Shown: piece by piece, positions 23,868 through 33,364 of the stretch | How the letters are laid out: each line of letters opens with the position of its first letter | Numbering within the stretch: position 1 is the stretch's first letter | Source: Bittarella massiliensis (ex Durand et al. 2017) | GTDB lineage: Bacteria; Bacillota; Clostridia; Oscillospirales; Ruminococcaceae | DNA length: 64,000 nt | NCBI RefSeq assembly: GCF_017566145.1 | Contig: NZ_JABFCL010000012.1 | Coordinates: 1 to 64,000, forward strand | Direction: 5' to 3' | Made by a program: the position numbers and the translations under genes | Notes under the pieces: model-generated | What the model was told of the DNA's origin: nothing | Database searches by the model: none | What the model saw: only the letters and a program-made list of their open reading frames with translations

Positions 23868-24683
23868 CTAAAAGGCGTCGATGTCCACCTGCTGCACCTG
23901 GCCGCTCCAGCTGTCCCCCATGAAGAGGGAGGCCACCGCCTCGAAGTCGTCGGTGCGGTCGCTGACGTAGTAGCAGTCTTCAGCGGGGGCGGAGGGGCCG
24001 CTCTCCATCCCCTTTTCTTCGAGGAAGCTCCGCAGGCGGCGGGCCACGCAGACCCCGGGGTCGATGAGCTTGACCCCGTCCCCCACCACCGGGCCGATGA
24101 TCGACTTGAGCAGGGGGAAGTGGGTGCAGCCGAGGATCAGGGTGTCGATCCCCTCCTCCGGCACAAAGGAGAGGTAGTCTTTCGCCACCAGGGTGGTGAC
24201 CGGATTGCCCGGCTCCACATAGCCGTTTTCCACCAGGGGGACAAAGAGGGGGCAGGGGCGGGAGTGGACCCGCACCCCGGGCCGGTGACCGGTCACCGCC
24301 CGTTCAAAGGCGCCGCTGCGCACGGTGGCGGCGGTGCCGATGACCCCCACCTGGCCGCTGTGGGTGGCCTCGGCCGCCGCCCGGGCGGTCACCTCCACCA
24401 CCCCCATGTAGGGCACCGGCAGGGCGCGGGTGAAGCCCTCGTCCACCGCGGTGCTGATGGTGCCGCAGGCGGCCACCAGCATCTTCACCCCGTGGGAGAG
24501 CAGAAAGCGGCTGTCCTGCCTCGCATAGTGCAGCAAGGTCTGGCGGCTGCGGTTGCCGTAGGGAACCCGGGCGGTGTCGCCGAAGTAGACGATCTGCTCC
24601 CCCGGGAGCAGCCGCTTGACCTGCTTGACGATCGAAAGCCCCCCCAGGCCGGAATCAAATACGCCGATGGGGCGAGGGTCCAT
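23868..24683 (-). CDS. murI: Glutamate racemase
   Basis: A 271-residue enzyme that makes D-glutamate for peptidoglycan. IGVFDSGLGGLSI, YFGDTARVPYG and LGCTHFPLL (second catalytic Cys) are canonical. The first catalytic Cys sits in AACGTISTA rather than the textbook ACNTAS, so the usual Asn is Gly. The ATG at 24683 is chosen because AAGGAG is 9 bp away; the ATG at 24692 directly abuts the RBS. It follows ddl, giving a two-gene peptidoglycan precursor operon. Confidence 0.95.
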   Translation of the reverse strand: MDPRPIGVFDSGLGGLSIVKQVKRLLPGEQIVYFGDTARVPYGNRSRQTLLHYARQDSRFLLSHGVKMLVAACGTISTAVDEGFTRALPVPYMGVVEVTARAAAEATHSGQVGVIGTAATVRSGAFERAVTGHRPGVRVHSRPCPLFVPLVENGYVEPGNPVTTLVAKDYLSFVPEEGIDTLILGCTHFPLLKSIIGPVVGDGVKLIDPGVCVARRLRSFLEEKGMESGPSAPAEDCYYVSDRTDDFEAVASLFMGDSWSGQVQQVDIDAF

Positions 24684-24717
24684 GTCAGTCATCTCCTTTT
24701 AAATGGGGCCGGCAGAA

Positions 24718-25782
24718 TCACTCCGCCGCCCGCTCCAGGGCCAGGGTCACCAGCCGGTCCAATAACTCCCCGTAGGGGATGCCGGCGGCCTCCATCATCT
24801 TGGGGTACATGCTGATGGAGGTGAAGCCCGGCAGGGTGTTGATCTCGTTGAGGCAGATGCCAAACTCCCCCACAAAGAAATCGATGCGGGAGAGGCCGGT
24901 GCAGCCCAGCACCGCAAAGGCCCGCTTGGCGGTCTCCTGCACCTGGTCCAACAGAGCCGGGGAGAGCCGGGCGGGGATGGCGGTGGGGCTTTGGGAGACG
25001 TATTTGGCGTCGTAGTCGTAAAACTCGCTCTCGGCGAGAATCTCCCCGGGGACGCCGGCGATTAGCTGGCGGTTGCCCAGGACGGCGCACTCCACCTCCT
25101 GGCCGACCATGGCCTTCTCCACCAGCACCTTGTCGTCGTGGGTGAAGGCCAACAGCACCGCGTCCCGCAGCTCTTCTTCTTTTTTGACCTTGGTGATCCC
25201 CACCGAGCTGCCGGCGTTGGCGGGCTTGACAAAGCAGGGGTAACCCAGGTTCTGGGCGATCTCTTTTTTGTAGGCGTCCAGCCGGTCGATGTCGCCTTTG
25301 GAAAACCAGAGGAAGGGGGCCGTCTGGATCCCTGCCTGTTCCAGCAGCACCTTGGCGACCACCTTGTCCATGCAGCAGGCCGAGGCGAGGACGCCGCAGC
25401 CCACGTAGGGGATGCCCGCCAGATCCAAAAGCCCCTGCACGGTGCCGTCCTCGCCATTTTTGCCGTGCAGCACCGGGAAGGCCGCGTCAATTTTGACGCA
25501 GGAGGTGGTGCCGTCGGGCAGAAATTTGACGATTCCCCGGCGGCTGCGGTCGGGGCTGATGGAACAGCCCACACAGTCGGGGTGGGTCTTCCAGCTGCCG
25601 TCGCGCACCATCTCATAGCTGCCGGGGAAGTAGAGCCAGCGCCCCGATTTGGTGATGCCCACCGGGAACACCTCGTATCGCTCCTGGGGGATGTTTTGCA
25701 GCACGTTGTAGGCCGACTGCAGCGACACCTCGTACTCGCTGGAGACGCCGCCGAACAGGACGGCCAGTTTGATTCTCGACAT
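24718..25782 (-). CDS. ddl: D-alanine--D-alanine ligase
   Basis: A 354-residue ATP-grasp ligase joining two D-Ala. Seen are VLFGGVSSEYEVSL, FPVLHGKNGEDGT, FVKPANAGSSVGI (ATP-binding loop), EFYDYDAKY (omega loop with the Lys-Tyr pair of true Ddl rather than VanA-type D-Ala-D-Lac ligases) and LNEINTLPGFT. It heads the ddl-murI operon. Confidence 0.96.
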   Translation of the reverse strand: MSRIKLAVLFGGVSSEYEVSLQSAYNVLQNIPQERYEVFPVGITKSGRWLYFPGSYEMVRDGSWKTHPDCVGCSISPDRSRRGIVKFLPDGTTSCVKIDAAFPVLHGKNGEDGTVQGLLDLAGIPYVGCGVLASACCMDKVVAKVLLEQAGIQTAPFLWFSKGDIDRLDAYKKEIAQNLGYPCFVKPANAGSSVGITKVKKEEELRDAVLLAFTHDDKVLVEKAMVGQEVECAVLGNRQLIAGVPGEILAESEFYDYDAKYVSQSPTAIPARLSPALLDQVQETAKRAFAVLGCTGLSRIDFFVGEFGICLNEINTLPGFTSISMYPKMMEAAGIPYGELLDRLVTLALERAAE

Positions 25783-25873
25783 AAGCGGTTTTCCTCCTCA
25801 CCGGGGCGCGCGGCCCCCTTCATCTATATGCGCGGGACACGGCAAAAAGCGCCCCCGGTTGATTTACCCGCCC

Positions 25874-25902
25874 ATCATAGCACAAAAGCGGCGGCGATTC
25901 AA
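25874..25902 (-). promoter_or_regulatory. Promoter for ddl-murI
   Basis: Minus strand: TTGAAT (25897-25902), a 17-bp spacer and TATGAT (25874-25879) with an upstream TGTGC. Confidence 0.75.
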
Positions 25903-25934
25903 CGCAAACAGGGTGAAAAAGGCGCCCCAAAGCC

Positions 25935-25963
25935 TTGACGCGGGGGAGCGCTTGTGATATAGT
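25935..25963 (+). promoter_or_regulatory. Promoter for rpmG-secE-nusG
   Basis: TTGACG (25935-25940), a 17-bp spacer and TATAGT (25958-25963). The leader of about 100 nt to rpmG is rich in A and T runs. Confidence 0.75.
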
Positions 25964-26070
25964 AGTTGTACCTCTAAAAAAGGGCTCTTTTTTTGTGCGC
26001 ATTTTTTGTGGGGCAAAAGGGGCTCTGCTGAGGGAGGCCAAAAAATCCGATACAATCAGGAGGTGCCGAA

Positions 26071-26220
26071 ATGAGAGTGAAAGTCACTTTGGCTTGCACG
26101 GAATGCAAGCAGCGCAACTACAACAAGATGAAAAACAAGAAGAACAACCCCGACCGACTGGAGATGAACAAGTACTGCCGTTTCTGTCGGAAACACACGC
26201 TCCATAAGGAGACAAAGTAG
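26071..26220 (+). CDS. rpmG: 50S ribosomal protein L33
   Basis: A 49-residue basic ribosomal protein, starting [13 protein letters not shown]. It keeps both CxxC pairs (CTEC and CRFC), so it is the zinc-binding form. AGGAGG lies 7 bp before the ATG. It is first in the rpmG-secE-nusG cluster, the order usual in Firmicutes. Confidence 0.97.
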   Translation: MRVKVTLACTECKQRNYNKMKNKKNNPDRLEMNKYCRFCRKHTLHKETK

Positions 26221-26242
26221 AGGCGAAAGGTAGGGTCAGCCA

Positions 26243-26494
26243 ATGGCAAAAACCACTGCGGACAAGCCCGCCAAGAAGAAGGGGCGCTTCAGTCCCAAAC
26301 GCATCGCCTCGAAAATCGCCAAATACTTTCGAGATTTCAGGAGCGAGCTGAAAAAGATCGTCTGGCCGTCCAGAAAACAGATCGTGAAGAGCACCGCCGT
26401 CGTCTTGCTGATGGTGTTCATCGCCGGTGTGGTCATCTGGGGCTTTGACACCATCTTGGGTTTCCTCGTCAACCTGCTTCTCAAAAACGCTTGA
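26243..26494 (+). CDS. secE: Preprotein translocase subunit SecE
   Basis: An 83-residue membrane protein with a Lys-rich N-terminus, the amphipathic FRSELKKIVWPSRK motif and a single C-terminal transmembrane helix. It clamps SecY in the Sec translocon. It lies between rpmG and nusG. Confidence 0.97.
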   Translation: MAKTTADKPAKKKGRFSPKRIASKIAKYFRDFRSELKKIVWPSRKQIVKSTAVVLLMVFIAGVVIWGFDTILGFLVNLLLKNA

Positions 26495-26544
26495 CCGAAT
26501 GCCGCCCGACCGGGCGAATGACTTGGCGTGTGGAGGGATGATTC

Positions 26545-27063
26545 ATGTCAGATTCTGCAAAATGGTATGTGGTGCACACCTACTCGGGCTACGAGAACAA
26601 GGTGGCACAGAACCTGGAGAAACTGGTGGAAAACAGAAATCTGCAGTCCCTCATTCATGAAGTGAGGGTCCCGACGGAACTGGTGGTCGAACAGAAGGAC
26701 GACACCCAGAAAGAAGTCGAGCGCAAGATGTTCCCCGGTTATGTCTTGGTGAAAATGGAGATGACCGACGACTCCTGGTATGTTGTTCGCAACATCCGGG
26801 GCGTCACCGGCTTTGTCGGCCCCGGCTCCAAGCCGGTCCCCCTCTCCCCCAAAGAGGTAGAGGCACTGGGCGTTGAAAAGCGCTCCTACAAGGTCGACTA
26901 CGCCGTGGGTGACAGCGTCAGCATCAAAGAGGGCCCCCTGGAGGGCTTTACCGGCGTCGTCGAGGCGATCGACCCGGAAAACGGCACGGTACAGGTGAAA
27001 GTCTCCCTGTTCGGGCGGGACACCCCCGCCGAACTGGAACTCTCGAAGGTACAGCCAGTCTAG
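26545..27063 (+). CDS. nusG: Transcription termination/antitermination protein NusG
   Basis: A 172-residue factor with an N-terminal NGN domain ([19 protein letters not shown], then [10 protein letters not shown]) and a C-terminal KOW domain ([19 protein letters not shown]). It binds RNA polymerase and links it to the ribosome or Rho. A GGAGGG RBS precedes the ATG. An inverted repeat TGGCGCG/CGCGCCA (27063-27083) follows the stop. Confidence 0.97.
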   Translation: MSDSAKWYVVHTYSGYENKVAQNLEKLVENRNLQSLIHEVRVPTELVVEQKDDTQKEVERKMFPGYVLVKMEMTDDSWYVVRNIRGVTGFVGPGSKPVPLSPKEVEALGVEKRSYKVDYAVGDSVSIKEGPLEGFTGVVEAIDPENGTVQVKVSLFGRDTPAELELSKVQPV

Positions 27064-27100
27064 TGGCGCGACCCGTTCGCGCCAGCCGTACCCACTCGGC

Positions 27101-27148
27101 TGTGGGAGGAAATGGGACTCCGGTCCCCCTCATTTTCCGCTTACCACA
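27101..27148 (+). promoter_or_regulatory. Candidate L1-binding leader before rplK
   Basis: GTGG (27102-27105) pairs with CCAC (27144-27147) and encloses GAGGAAAT and a TTTTCCGCTTA strand, giving a stem with an asymmetric internal loop. The same GTGGGAGGAAAT / TTCCGCT-TACCAC parts recur before rplA. This is consistent with autoregulation by ribosomal protein L1; the assignment is inferred. Confidence 0.65.
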
Positions 27149-27169
27149 ATATTTATGGAGGTGCAAACA

Positions 27170-27595
27170 ATGGCACAAAAGGTAGTAGGCTACATCAAAT
27201 TGCAGATTCCCGCCGGCAAGGCGACCCCGGCTCCCCCGGTCGGTCCGGCCCTGGGCCAGCACGGCGTGAACATCATGGCATTCACCAAAGAGTTCAACGA
27301 GCGCACCAAAAACGACGCCGGATTGCTGATTCCCGTCGTCATCACCGTGTACGCCGACCGCTCTTTCAGCTTCGTTACCAAAACCCCTCCGGCCGCTGTG
27401 CTGATCAAAAAAGCCATCGGTCTGGACAAGGCTTCCGGCGAGCCCAACAAGAACAAGGTTGGCTCCATCACCAAAGAGCAGATCCAGAAGATCGCCGAGC
27501 AGAAGATGCCCGACCTCAACGCCTCCAGCGTCGAGAGCGCCATGAGCATGATCGCCGGCACTGCCAGAAGCATGGGTATCACTGTAGAGGACTAG
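27170..27595 (+). CDS. rplK: 50S ribosomal protein L11
   Basis: A 141-residue ribosomal protein of the GTPase-associated centre: [21 protein letters not shown] near the start and the C-terminal 23S rRNA-binding domain ending [13 protein letters not shown]. The ATG at 27170 (MAQKVVGY) is chosen over the one five codons upstream because GGAGG lies 8 bp before it. Confidence 0.97.
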   Translation: MAQKVVGYIKLQIPAGKATPAPPVGPALGQHGVNIMAFTKEFNERTKNDAGLLIPVVITVYADRSFSFVTKTPPAAVLIKKAIGLDKASGEPNKNKVGSITKEQIQKIAEQKMPDLNASSVESAMSMIAGTARSMGITVED

Positions 27596-27596
27596 C

Positions 27597-27691
27597 CGCC
27601 AGCGGCTTTTCAGGCACAAGGCCTGTTTGGCGGCGCCCCTTTTCGCCGTCAAAACCCCTACCCGTGGGAGGAAATTTCCGCTAATTACCAC
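27597..27691 (+). promoter_or_regulatory. rplK-rplA spacer with hairpin and second L1-type site
   Basis: A hairpin (27597-27632; CCGCCA/TGGCGG outside, CAGGC/GCCTG inside) follows the rplK stop. Further down (27664-27691) GTGGGAGGAAAT and TTCCGCTAATTACCAC repeat the motif found before rplK in a shorter form, 20 bp before the rplA start. Confidence 0.65.
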
Positions 27692-27711
27692 TATTACAGG
27701 GAGGAACGAAA

Positions 27712-28407
<696 letters not shown>

Positions 28408-28421
28408 ATTTTCCCGTTTAA

Positions 28422-28450
28422 AGAGGTCGGAATGATTCCGGCCTTTTTTT
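28422..28450 (+). terminator. Terminator after rplA
   Basis: AGGTCGGAA and TTCCGGCCT form a hairpin followed by seven T residues. Confidence 0.9.
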
Positions 28451-28704
28451 GTTGCTCCAAAACGAGCCGTCAGAGGGGAGATGAGGGATTTGGGAAAATG
28501 GCTTTTTCGGCTGTACTTGGCTTGAAAAAATATACTATTTCTTTCGTGAAATTGCAATATGAAATAGGATGCTTTTTCCTTTTTTTGCGTTTGTAAATAC
28601 CTTTTATACTGATAATTTTAAGATTTGTGGCACAAGAACGAAATAGTATGATTTACACATATTATATTTCCGGTATTTTTGTGCAGAAGGGAACGGAAAA
28701 ACAG

Positions 28705-31700
28705 ATGAAAAAGGGAATCAAAAGAAGTGTGTGCCTGGTGCTGGCGGCGGCAATGGCAGCGGCGCTGGTGGGTCCCGCCTGCTCTGTCAGCGGGGCTGCC
28801 CCCTCTCTGAATGTGACGGCGGGCAGCGTGCCGGGCGGAAGCTATGCCCTCACAGAGGATCTGGTGGTGACCGAGCCGCTGATCGTCGACAGTGGCGCCG
28901 ACGTCACCATCGATCTCAACGGGCGGCGCATCGTCACCGCTGAACACAGCGCCAGCGCAGAGAGCTGTGGGACCTACGCGGTGATTCGGGTTCTGGGAAC
29001 GCTGACCCTACTGGACTCCAGCGGCACAGACAGCGGCAGTGTGCAGGGTGGGGCCAATGGGGTCTATGTCGGCCAGAGCGGACGATTTTATCTCCAAGGC
29101 GGCAGCATTCGGGAGAACGGATACGCCGACAAGGCGATCCCCTCTCTGGGCGGGGTCTACATCGACGGCGGGGCCATGGAGATGGAGGGGGGCCGGGTCT
29201 CCCAAAACAACTACTCCTACCGGGGCAGTGGGTCGGATAAATATATTGGCGGTGGGGGGATACAGCTTCAAAACGGCGGCAGTTGTGTGATGAGGGGCGG
29301 CTCGGTCAGCGAAAACGCCTTTTACCTGAAAAACCAGGGCTGGAACTGGAACTCTGTTTTTGGTGGCGGGGGGATCTATGTGGGGAATGGCTCTACCTTC
29401 ACCATGGAGGGCGGCTCCGTCACTGACAACACCGCCCAGGACAAAACCAGCGGGTCGTATCTGTTTGCCGGCGGGGGGGTGGCCACCTCGAAAGAGGGGA
29501 TCGCCCACCTAAAGGGCGGCAGCGTCAGCGGGAACCGGTGCACCGATCAAAATGGCGGAGCCTTTCCCGGCTCCCAGATCGCCATCAACACCCAAAAAAG
29601 CAAGGCGAACGAGATTTCCCTAAAAAGTATGACCGTTGCTGGAAACCGCCTCTCCAGCGACGTATCCGTCTACTTTGGCATTGACACCATTTTGGAGGAT
29701 ACCAAGATCGACGGCGTTCTGTCGGTGGAGGACGAGGCGGAGATCCACCTGCGGGGCGGCAGCTCCCTCACCCACCTCAAGGCCCACTATATGGGGGTCA
29801 ACCCGGTGTATCTGGACGAGGGCTACACCCCTGACGGGACGGCGATCCAGGAGCTCCCCTACGAGGATGAGCGGCTTTCGATCGGCGACGTTTTGGGCTA
29901 CAGCGCCCGCAAGGGGGACATTGCCTGCTTTGCCGTTGCCGGCGATTGCATGCCGCTGAACGCCAAGATCGAGGCGATCTATTTGGAGGAGGATGGCCTC
30001 TATCGGTTCGAGATCGCCCGTATGGACGAGACGGCGCAGGTGAGCGCCCAAGTTGGCCGGACATCCTACCCCACCCTTCAGGCGGCCATCGACGCGACCC
30101 AGCCGGGCGAGCGGGTGACCGTCACCAGCTCCGGGTTTGAGAATGTGCGCATCAGCGGCAAGGAGATCGAGTTGGATTTAAACGGGGAGAAGGTGCAGGG
30201 GAGGTACCAGGGGGGCAGCGTCCTCTCCCTGGACGGAGGCGCCCGCCTCACCCTGCTGGACACCCCGGGCGGCGGGGCGATCACCGGCGGGAACGGGGCC
30301 CAGTTTGGCGGGGGGATCCACCTCAGCGGCGCGGGCACCCGCCTGACTGTGCAGGGAGGCGAGATCGTCGACAACAGCTGCCTGATTTCCGGCGGAGGCA
30401 TTTGCGCCGACAAGGGGGCGGAGTTTGTCATGGAGGGGGGCCTCCTCACCCGCAACAGCGCCCGCATCACCGGCGGGGGCCTCGCTCTGCTGGGCCAAAC
30501 GACCAAAGGGACCATCGCCGGCGGGCGGTTGGTCGACAACCTGGCCGAACAGGCGGGGGGCGCCATTGCCCTGGGCACCATGAACGTTCCCGCAGGGGTC
30601 ACCGGCCAGAGCGATTCCGCCTATGTGGGCAGCACCCTGGACTTTCAGCAGGGCCATGTAGAGGGGAACAGGGCCGTCTACAACGGCGGCGGGCTGTTTG
30701 TACAGTCCGGCTGCGAGGCGTCGATTGAAAAGGGCGTGTTTTTAAAAAACCAGGTGACCGGTGGCGGCTCCAACTACGGGCTGTTCGGCGGGGGGGCCAT
30801 CTATGTCAACGGCGGCTTTGAGGGCGCCGGCATCAAAGACGGGGTGGTGCGAATTTCCTCGGCCTCCATTCACGACAACAGAAGTGGCGGCGCCGGCGCC
30901 GGGATCGCCGCCTGCCCCACAGCCAATACCCACATTTATGACAACAGCGCGGTGCTATGGCAGAACACCTCCTCTCCCAATGCCGTTTCGGATGTCTGGC
31001 TGCAGGCCAAGGGCCCCGACGCCCAGAGTTCCTATGACCGGCCGGTGGGCCCCCCCAACATCTTTGTCTCGCAGAATATGTTGGGAAACCAGCCCTACCG
31101 GTGGGAGATGTACCTCAGCGGCAACAAGCTGGAACAGGTGGACCCGACCAAGCTGCAAAATGGCTATGAAGAGGTTCTTTTGAACAACCGCATCGGCGGG
31201 GAGGAGGCGGCGCGCCTGGGGGAGAACGCCCAGGTGCTCCTCTCCGAAAATACCGCCAATACCCACGGCGGGGCCATCGGCTCCAACGGGCGGCTGATCA
31301 TCGGCCAGGACTCGACGCTGCTGAACATTGAAAACCAGATCAAGGGGGATCGGGCGGATCCGGACAAGACCTTTTCCTTTCAGATACAGCTGAAGGACGG
31401 AGAGGGAAACCCCACCACCGCCACCTATACCCGCGGCGGGGACAGCCGGCTGTACACCCTGCAAAGCGGGGACACAATCGCCCTGAAGCACGGCGAATCC
31501 ATCCATTTGAATATCCGAAATGGGGTGCAGTACAGCGTTTTGATGGTGGATGCCAACAGCGGCGGCTACCTGTCCACCATCCCCAGCGACCACATCGGGG
31601 TGGTGGACGGAGAGCGGGACTTGGTCTTTGTGAGCGAGTTGACCGGCCAGCCGGACCAACCCGGCCAGCCAGACCAACCCGACCAACCCGACCAACCCGA

Positions 31701-31962
31701 CCAACCCGACCAACCCGGCCAGCCAGACCAACCCGGCCAGCCAGACCAACCCGGCCAACCTGACCGGCCCGACCAGCCCGATCAACCCGATCAGCCCGAC
31801 CAGCCAGGCGAGGACGAGACACCGGAGGCCGAGAGCCCCCCTTCGGAGGGTGAGGGCCAGGTCAATACCGGCGACGGCGCGTCGGCGGGAATATGTCTGG
31901 CGGCTGTGCTCGCGTCGCTGGCAGGGTTGGGGCTGCTGGCCTTTCGCCGCAGGGAGGCGTGA
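28705..31962 (+). CDS. Large cell-surface beta-helix protein
   Basis: A 1085-residue secreted protein. It starts with a signal peptide (about residues 1-32), then two pectin-lyase-like parallel beta-helix regions. Each is introduced by an IDLNG or LDLNG strand (near 70 and 490) and followed by repeats of the type GGGIYVGNGSTFTMEGGSVTDN. A beta-rich segment follows, then a Pro-rich DQP/GQP stalk (about 983-1034). The tail is VNTGD, a hydrophobic helix and RRREA. The tail looks like a sortase-type anchor, but the LPxTG consensus is replaced by VNTG. The start at 28705 is chosen for its signal peptide; upstream codons are AT-rich and unlike coding sequence. It probably acts as an adhesin or polysaccharide-binding protein. 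It sits between rplA and rplJ, where ribosomal operons are normally continuous. Confidence 0.85.
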   Translation: MKKGIKRSVCLVLAAAMAAALVGPACSVSGAAPSLNVTAGSVPGGSYALTEDLVVTEPLIVDSGADVTIDLNGRRIVTAEHSASAESCGTYAVIRVLGTLTLLDSSGTDSGSVQGGANGVYVGQSGRFYLQGGSIRENGYADKAIPSLGGVYIDGGAMEMEGGRVSQNNYSYRGSGSDKYIGGGGIQLQNGGSCVMRGGSVSENAFYLKNQGWNWNSVFGGGGIYVGNGSTFTMEGGSVTDNTAQDKTSGSYLFAGGGVATSKEGIAHLKGGSVSGNRCTDQNGGAFPGSQIAINTQKSKANEISLKSMTVAGNRLSSDVSVYFGIDTILEDTKIDGVLSVEDEAEIHLRGGSSLTHLKAHYMGVNPVYLDEGYTPDGTAIQELPYEDERLSIGDVLGYSARKGDIACFAVAGDCMPLNAKIEAIYLEEDGLYRFEIARMDETAQVSAQVGRTSYPTLQAAIDATQPGERVTVTSSGFENVRISGKEIELDLNGEKVQGRYQGGSVLSLDGGARLTLLDTPGGGAITGGNGAQFGGGIHLSGAGTRLTVQGGEIVDNSCLISGGGICADKGAEFVMEGGLLTRNSARITGGGLALLGQTTKGTIAGGRLVDNLAEQAGGAIALGTMNVPAGVTGQSDSAYVGSTLDFQQGHVEGNRAVYNGGGLFVQSGCEASIEKGVFLKNQVTGGGSNYGLFGGGAIYVNGGFEGAGIKDGVVRISSASIHDNRSGGAGAGIAACPTANTHIYDNSAVLWQNTSSPNAVSDVWLQAKGPDAQSSYDRPVGPPNIFVSQNMLGNQPYRWEMYLSGNKLEQVDPTKLQNGYEEVLLNNRIGGEEAARLGENAQVLLSENTANTHGGAIGSNGRLIIGQDSTLLNIENQIKGDRADPDKTFSFQIQLKDGEGNPTTATYTRGGDSRLYTLQSGDTIALKHGESIHLNIRNGVQYSVLMVDANSGGYLSTIPSDHIGVVDGERDLVFVSELTGQPDQPGQPDQPDQPDQPDQPDQPGQPDQPGQPDQPGQPDRPDQPDQPDQPDQPGEDETPEAESPPSEGEGQVNTGDGASAGICLAAVLASLAGLGLLAFRRREA
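31650..31808 (+). repeat. DQP/GQP-coding minisatellite
   Basis: About 160 bp of 9-bp and 18-bp units (GACCAACCC, GGCCAGCCA) encode the Pro-rich stalk. Units multiply in frame, so length may vary between strains by slippage without breaking the gene. Confidence 0.9.
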
Positions 31963-32034
31963 GGAAGACCGCTCCATCCCGCACTTCGCCGGTAGAAGGG
32001 GGGAGTGGCGGCTTCCCAAACGGAAAAAGAACAG

Positions 32035-32063
32035 TTGACAAAGCGCCATCTCTTTGCTAAACT
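32035..32063 (+). promoter_or_regulatory. Promoter for rplJ-rplL
   Basis: TTGACA (32035-32040), a 17-bp spacer and TAAACT (32058-32063). Confidence 0.8.
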
Positions 32064-32073
32064 ATATACGTTG

Positions 32074-32190
32074 TCATTCGCAGACAGCAGGTGCAATTGC
32101 GTAAGGGCTTCGGCCCGCCTGCCGAGGATGAGGCGAGAAATGTTTGATTTTTCTGCCCTTCCTCTGCGCGAGGAAGGGCTTTTTCTTGCG
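32074..32190 (+). ncRNA. L10 leader (ribosomal protein leader with terminator)
   Basis: The leader carries CAGACAGCAGGTGC and, after a small GC hairpin, GCCTGCCGAGG, the conserved pairing halves of the L10 leader known upstream of rplJ in Firmicutes. A terminator hairpin (about 32155-32185; GCCCTTCCTC/GAGGAAGGGC plus T-run) follows. Binding of the L10-L12 complex is expected to favour termination and limit rplJ-rplL expression. Confidence 0.88.
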
Positions 32191-32219
32191 CGAATGACCG
32201 AAACCAGGTGTGGAGGTGA

Positions 32220-32738
32220 ATGAATTTGCCAAGTGAACTGACTTTGAACAAGAAGAAGGAGTATGTCTCCCAGCTCAGAGAGAAGGTTGAGAACTCGGTT
32301 GCCGGTGTGGTGGTGAGCTACCAGGGCATCAGCGTGGCCGACGATACCTCCCTGCGCAAAGAGCTGCGCGAGGCCGGGATCGACTACAAGGTCGTGAAGA
32401 ACACCATGCTCCGCTTCGCTGTGGAGGGGACCGCTTTCGCGGACTTAAGCAACGTGCTGGAGGGCTCGACCGCTCTGGCCGTCTCCAACGAGGACCCCAT
32501 TGCCGCCGCCAAGATTCTGGCCAAGTACGCCGACAAGATCGACTCTTTCGAGCTGAAGGCCGGCTATCTGGACGGGAAGGTGCTTGACGCCGCCGGCATT
32601 GCCGAGATCGCCAAGCTGCCCGGCAAGCAGGAGCTGCTGTCCATGCTGTGCAGCGCCCTCAGCGGCAACATCAGAGGTCTGGCTGTGGCCCTCAACGCCA
32701 TCGCCGAGAAGCAGGGCGACGAGGCCGTTTCCGCCTAG
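32220..32738 (+). CDS. rplJ: 50S ribosomal protein L10
   Basis: A 172-residue stalk-base protein that binds 23S rRNA and carries L7/L12 dimers on its C-terminal helix. KLREKVENSVAGVVVSYQGI-like N-terminal strand and IDYKVVKNTMLRFA are characteristic. The start is ATG 32220 with GGAGGTG upstream. It is preceded by its autoregulatory leader. Confidence 0.97.
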   Translation: MNLPSELTLNKKKEYVSQLREKVENSVAGVVVSYQGISVADDTSLRKELREAGIDYKVVKNTMLRFAVEGTAFADLSNVLEGSTALAVSNEDPIAAAKILAKYADKIDSFELKAGYLDGKVLDAAGIAEIAKLPGKQELLSMLCSALSGNIRGLAVALNAIAEKQGDEAVSA

Positions 32739-32809
32739 CATTTCCCCCAATCCAACGACTGGCCGCCGCGGGCGGCCCCTACAACATCAAAAAATAGGAG
32801 GTAGCTATC

Positions 32810-33187
32810 ATGGCTTCTGAGAAAATTCTGAAATTTGTTGAAGACATCAAAGAGCTGACCGTTCTCGAGCTGAACGAGCTGGTCAAAGCGATCGAGGAGG
32901 AGTTCGGTGTTTCCGCCGCCGCTCCCGTCGTCGTGGCTGGCGGCGCCGCTGCCGGTGCTGCCGCTGCCGAGGAGAAGACCGAGTTTGACGTGGTGCTGGC
33001 CGACATCGGCGGCAACAAGATGCAGGTCATCAAGGCCGTCAAAGAGATCACCGGCCTGGGCCTGAAAGAGTCCAAAGAGCTGGTCGAGAGCGCTCCCAAA
33101 GCCATCAAAGAGGCCGTCGCCAAAGACGAGGCCGAAGAGATGAAGAAGAAGCTGGAAGAAGTCGGCGCCAAGATCGAGCTGAAGTAG
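32810..33187 (+). CDS. rplL: 50S ribosomal protein L7/L12
   Basis: A 125-residue acidic protein: N-terminal dimerisation helices ([21 protein letters not shown]), an Ala-rich hinge and the C-terminal factor-binding domain ([16 protein letters not shown]). It follows rplJ by 71 bp. A terminator ends the operon; rpoB does not follow. Confidence 0.98.
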   Translation: MASEKILKFVEDIKELTVLELNELVKAIEEEFGVSAAAPVVVAGGAAAGAAAAEEKTEFDVVLADIGGNKMQVIKAVKEITGLGLKESKELVESAPKAIKEAVAKDEAEEMKKKLEEVGAKIELK

Positions 33188-33204
33188 TTTCACCTGACAC
33201 CGAG

Positions 33205-33238
33205 GAGAGAGAGCGGGTTTCCGCTCTCTCTTTTTTTG
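33205..33238 (+). terminator. Terminator after rplL
   Basis: GAGAGAGCGGG pairs with CCGCTCTCTC, followed by seven T residues. Confidence 0.9.
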
Positions 33239-33364
33239 CCCTTTTGTCGAAAAAAGTCGCCTCTTTCTGGCCTTTCTGCCAATGGCCGCTCCCCCTGTGA
33301 GCCGGTATACTAAAGGAGAAGAGAGCCCATCTTGCCGTCTGCCAAAAGAGAGGAGCGCGTCCCG

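Noticed and set aside
24718..25782. Vancomycin-resistance-type D-Ala-D-Lac ligase
   Set aside because: The omega loop has the Lys-Tyr pair of ordinary D-Ala-D-Ala ligases and no vanH or vanX genes are close.
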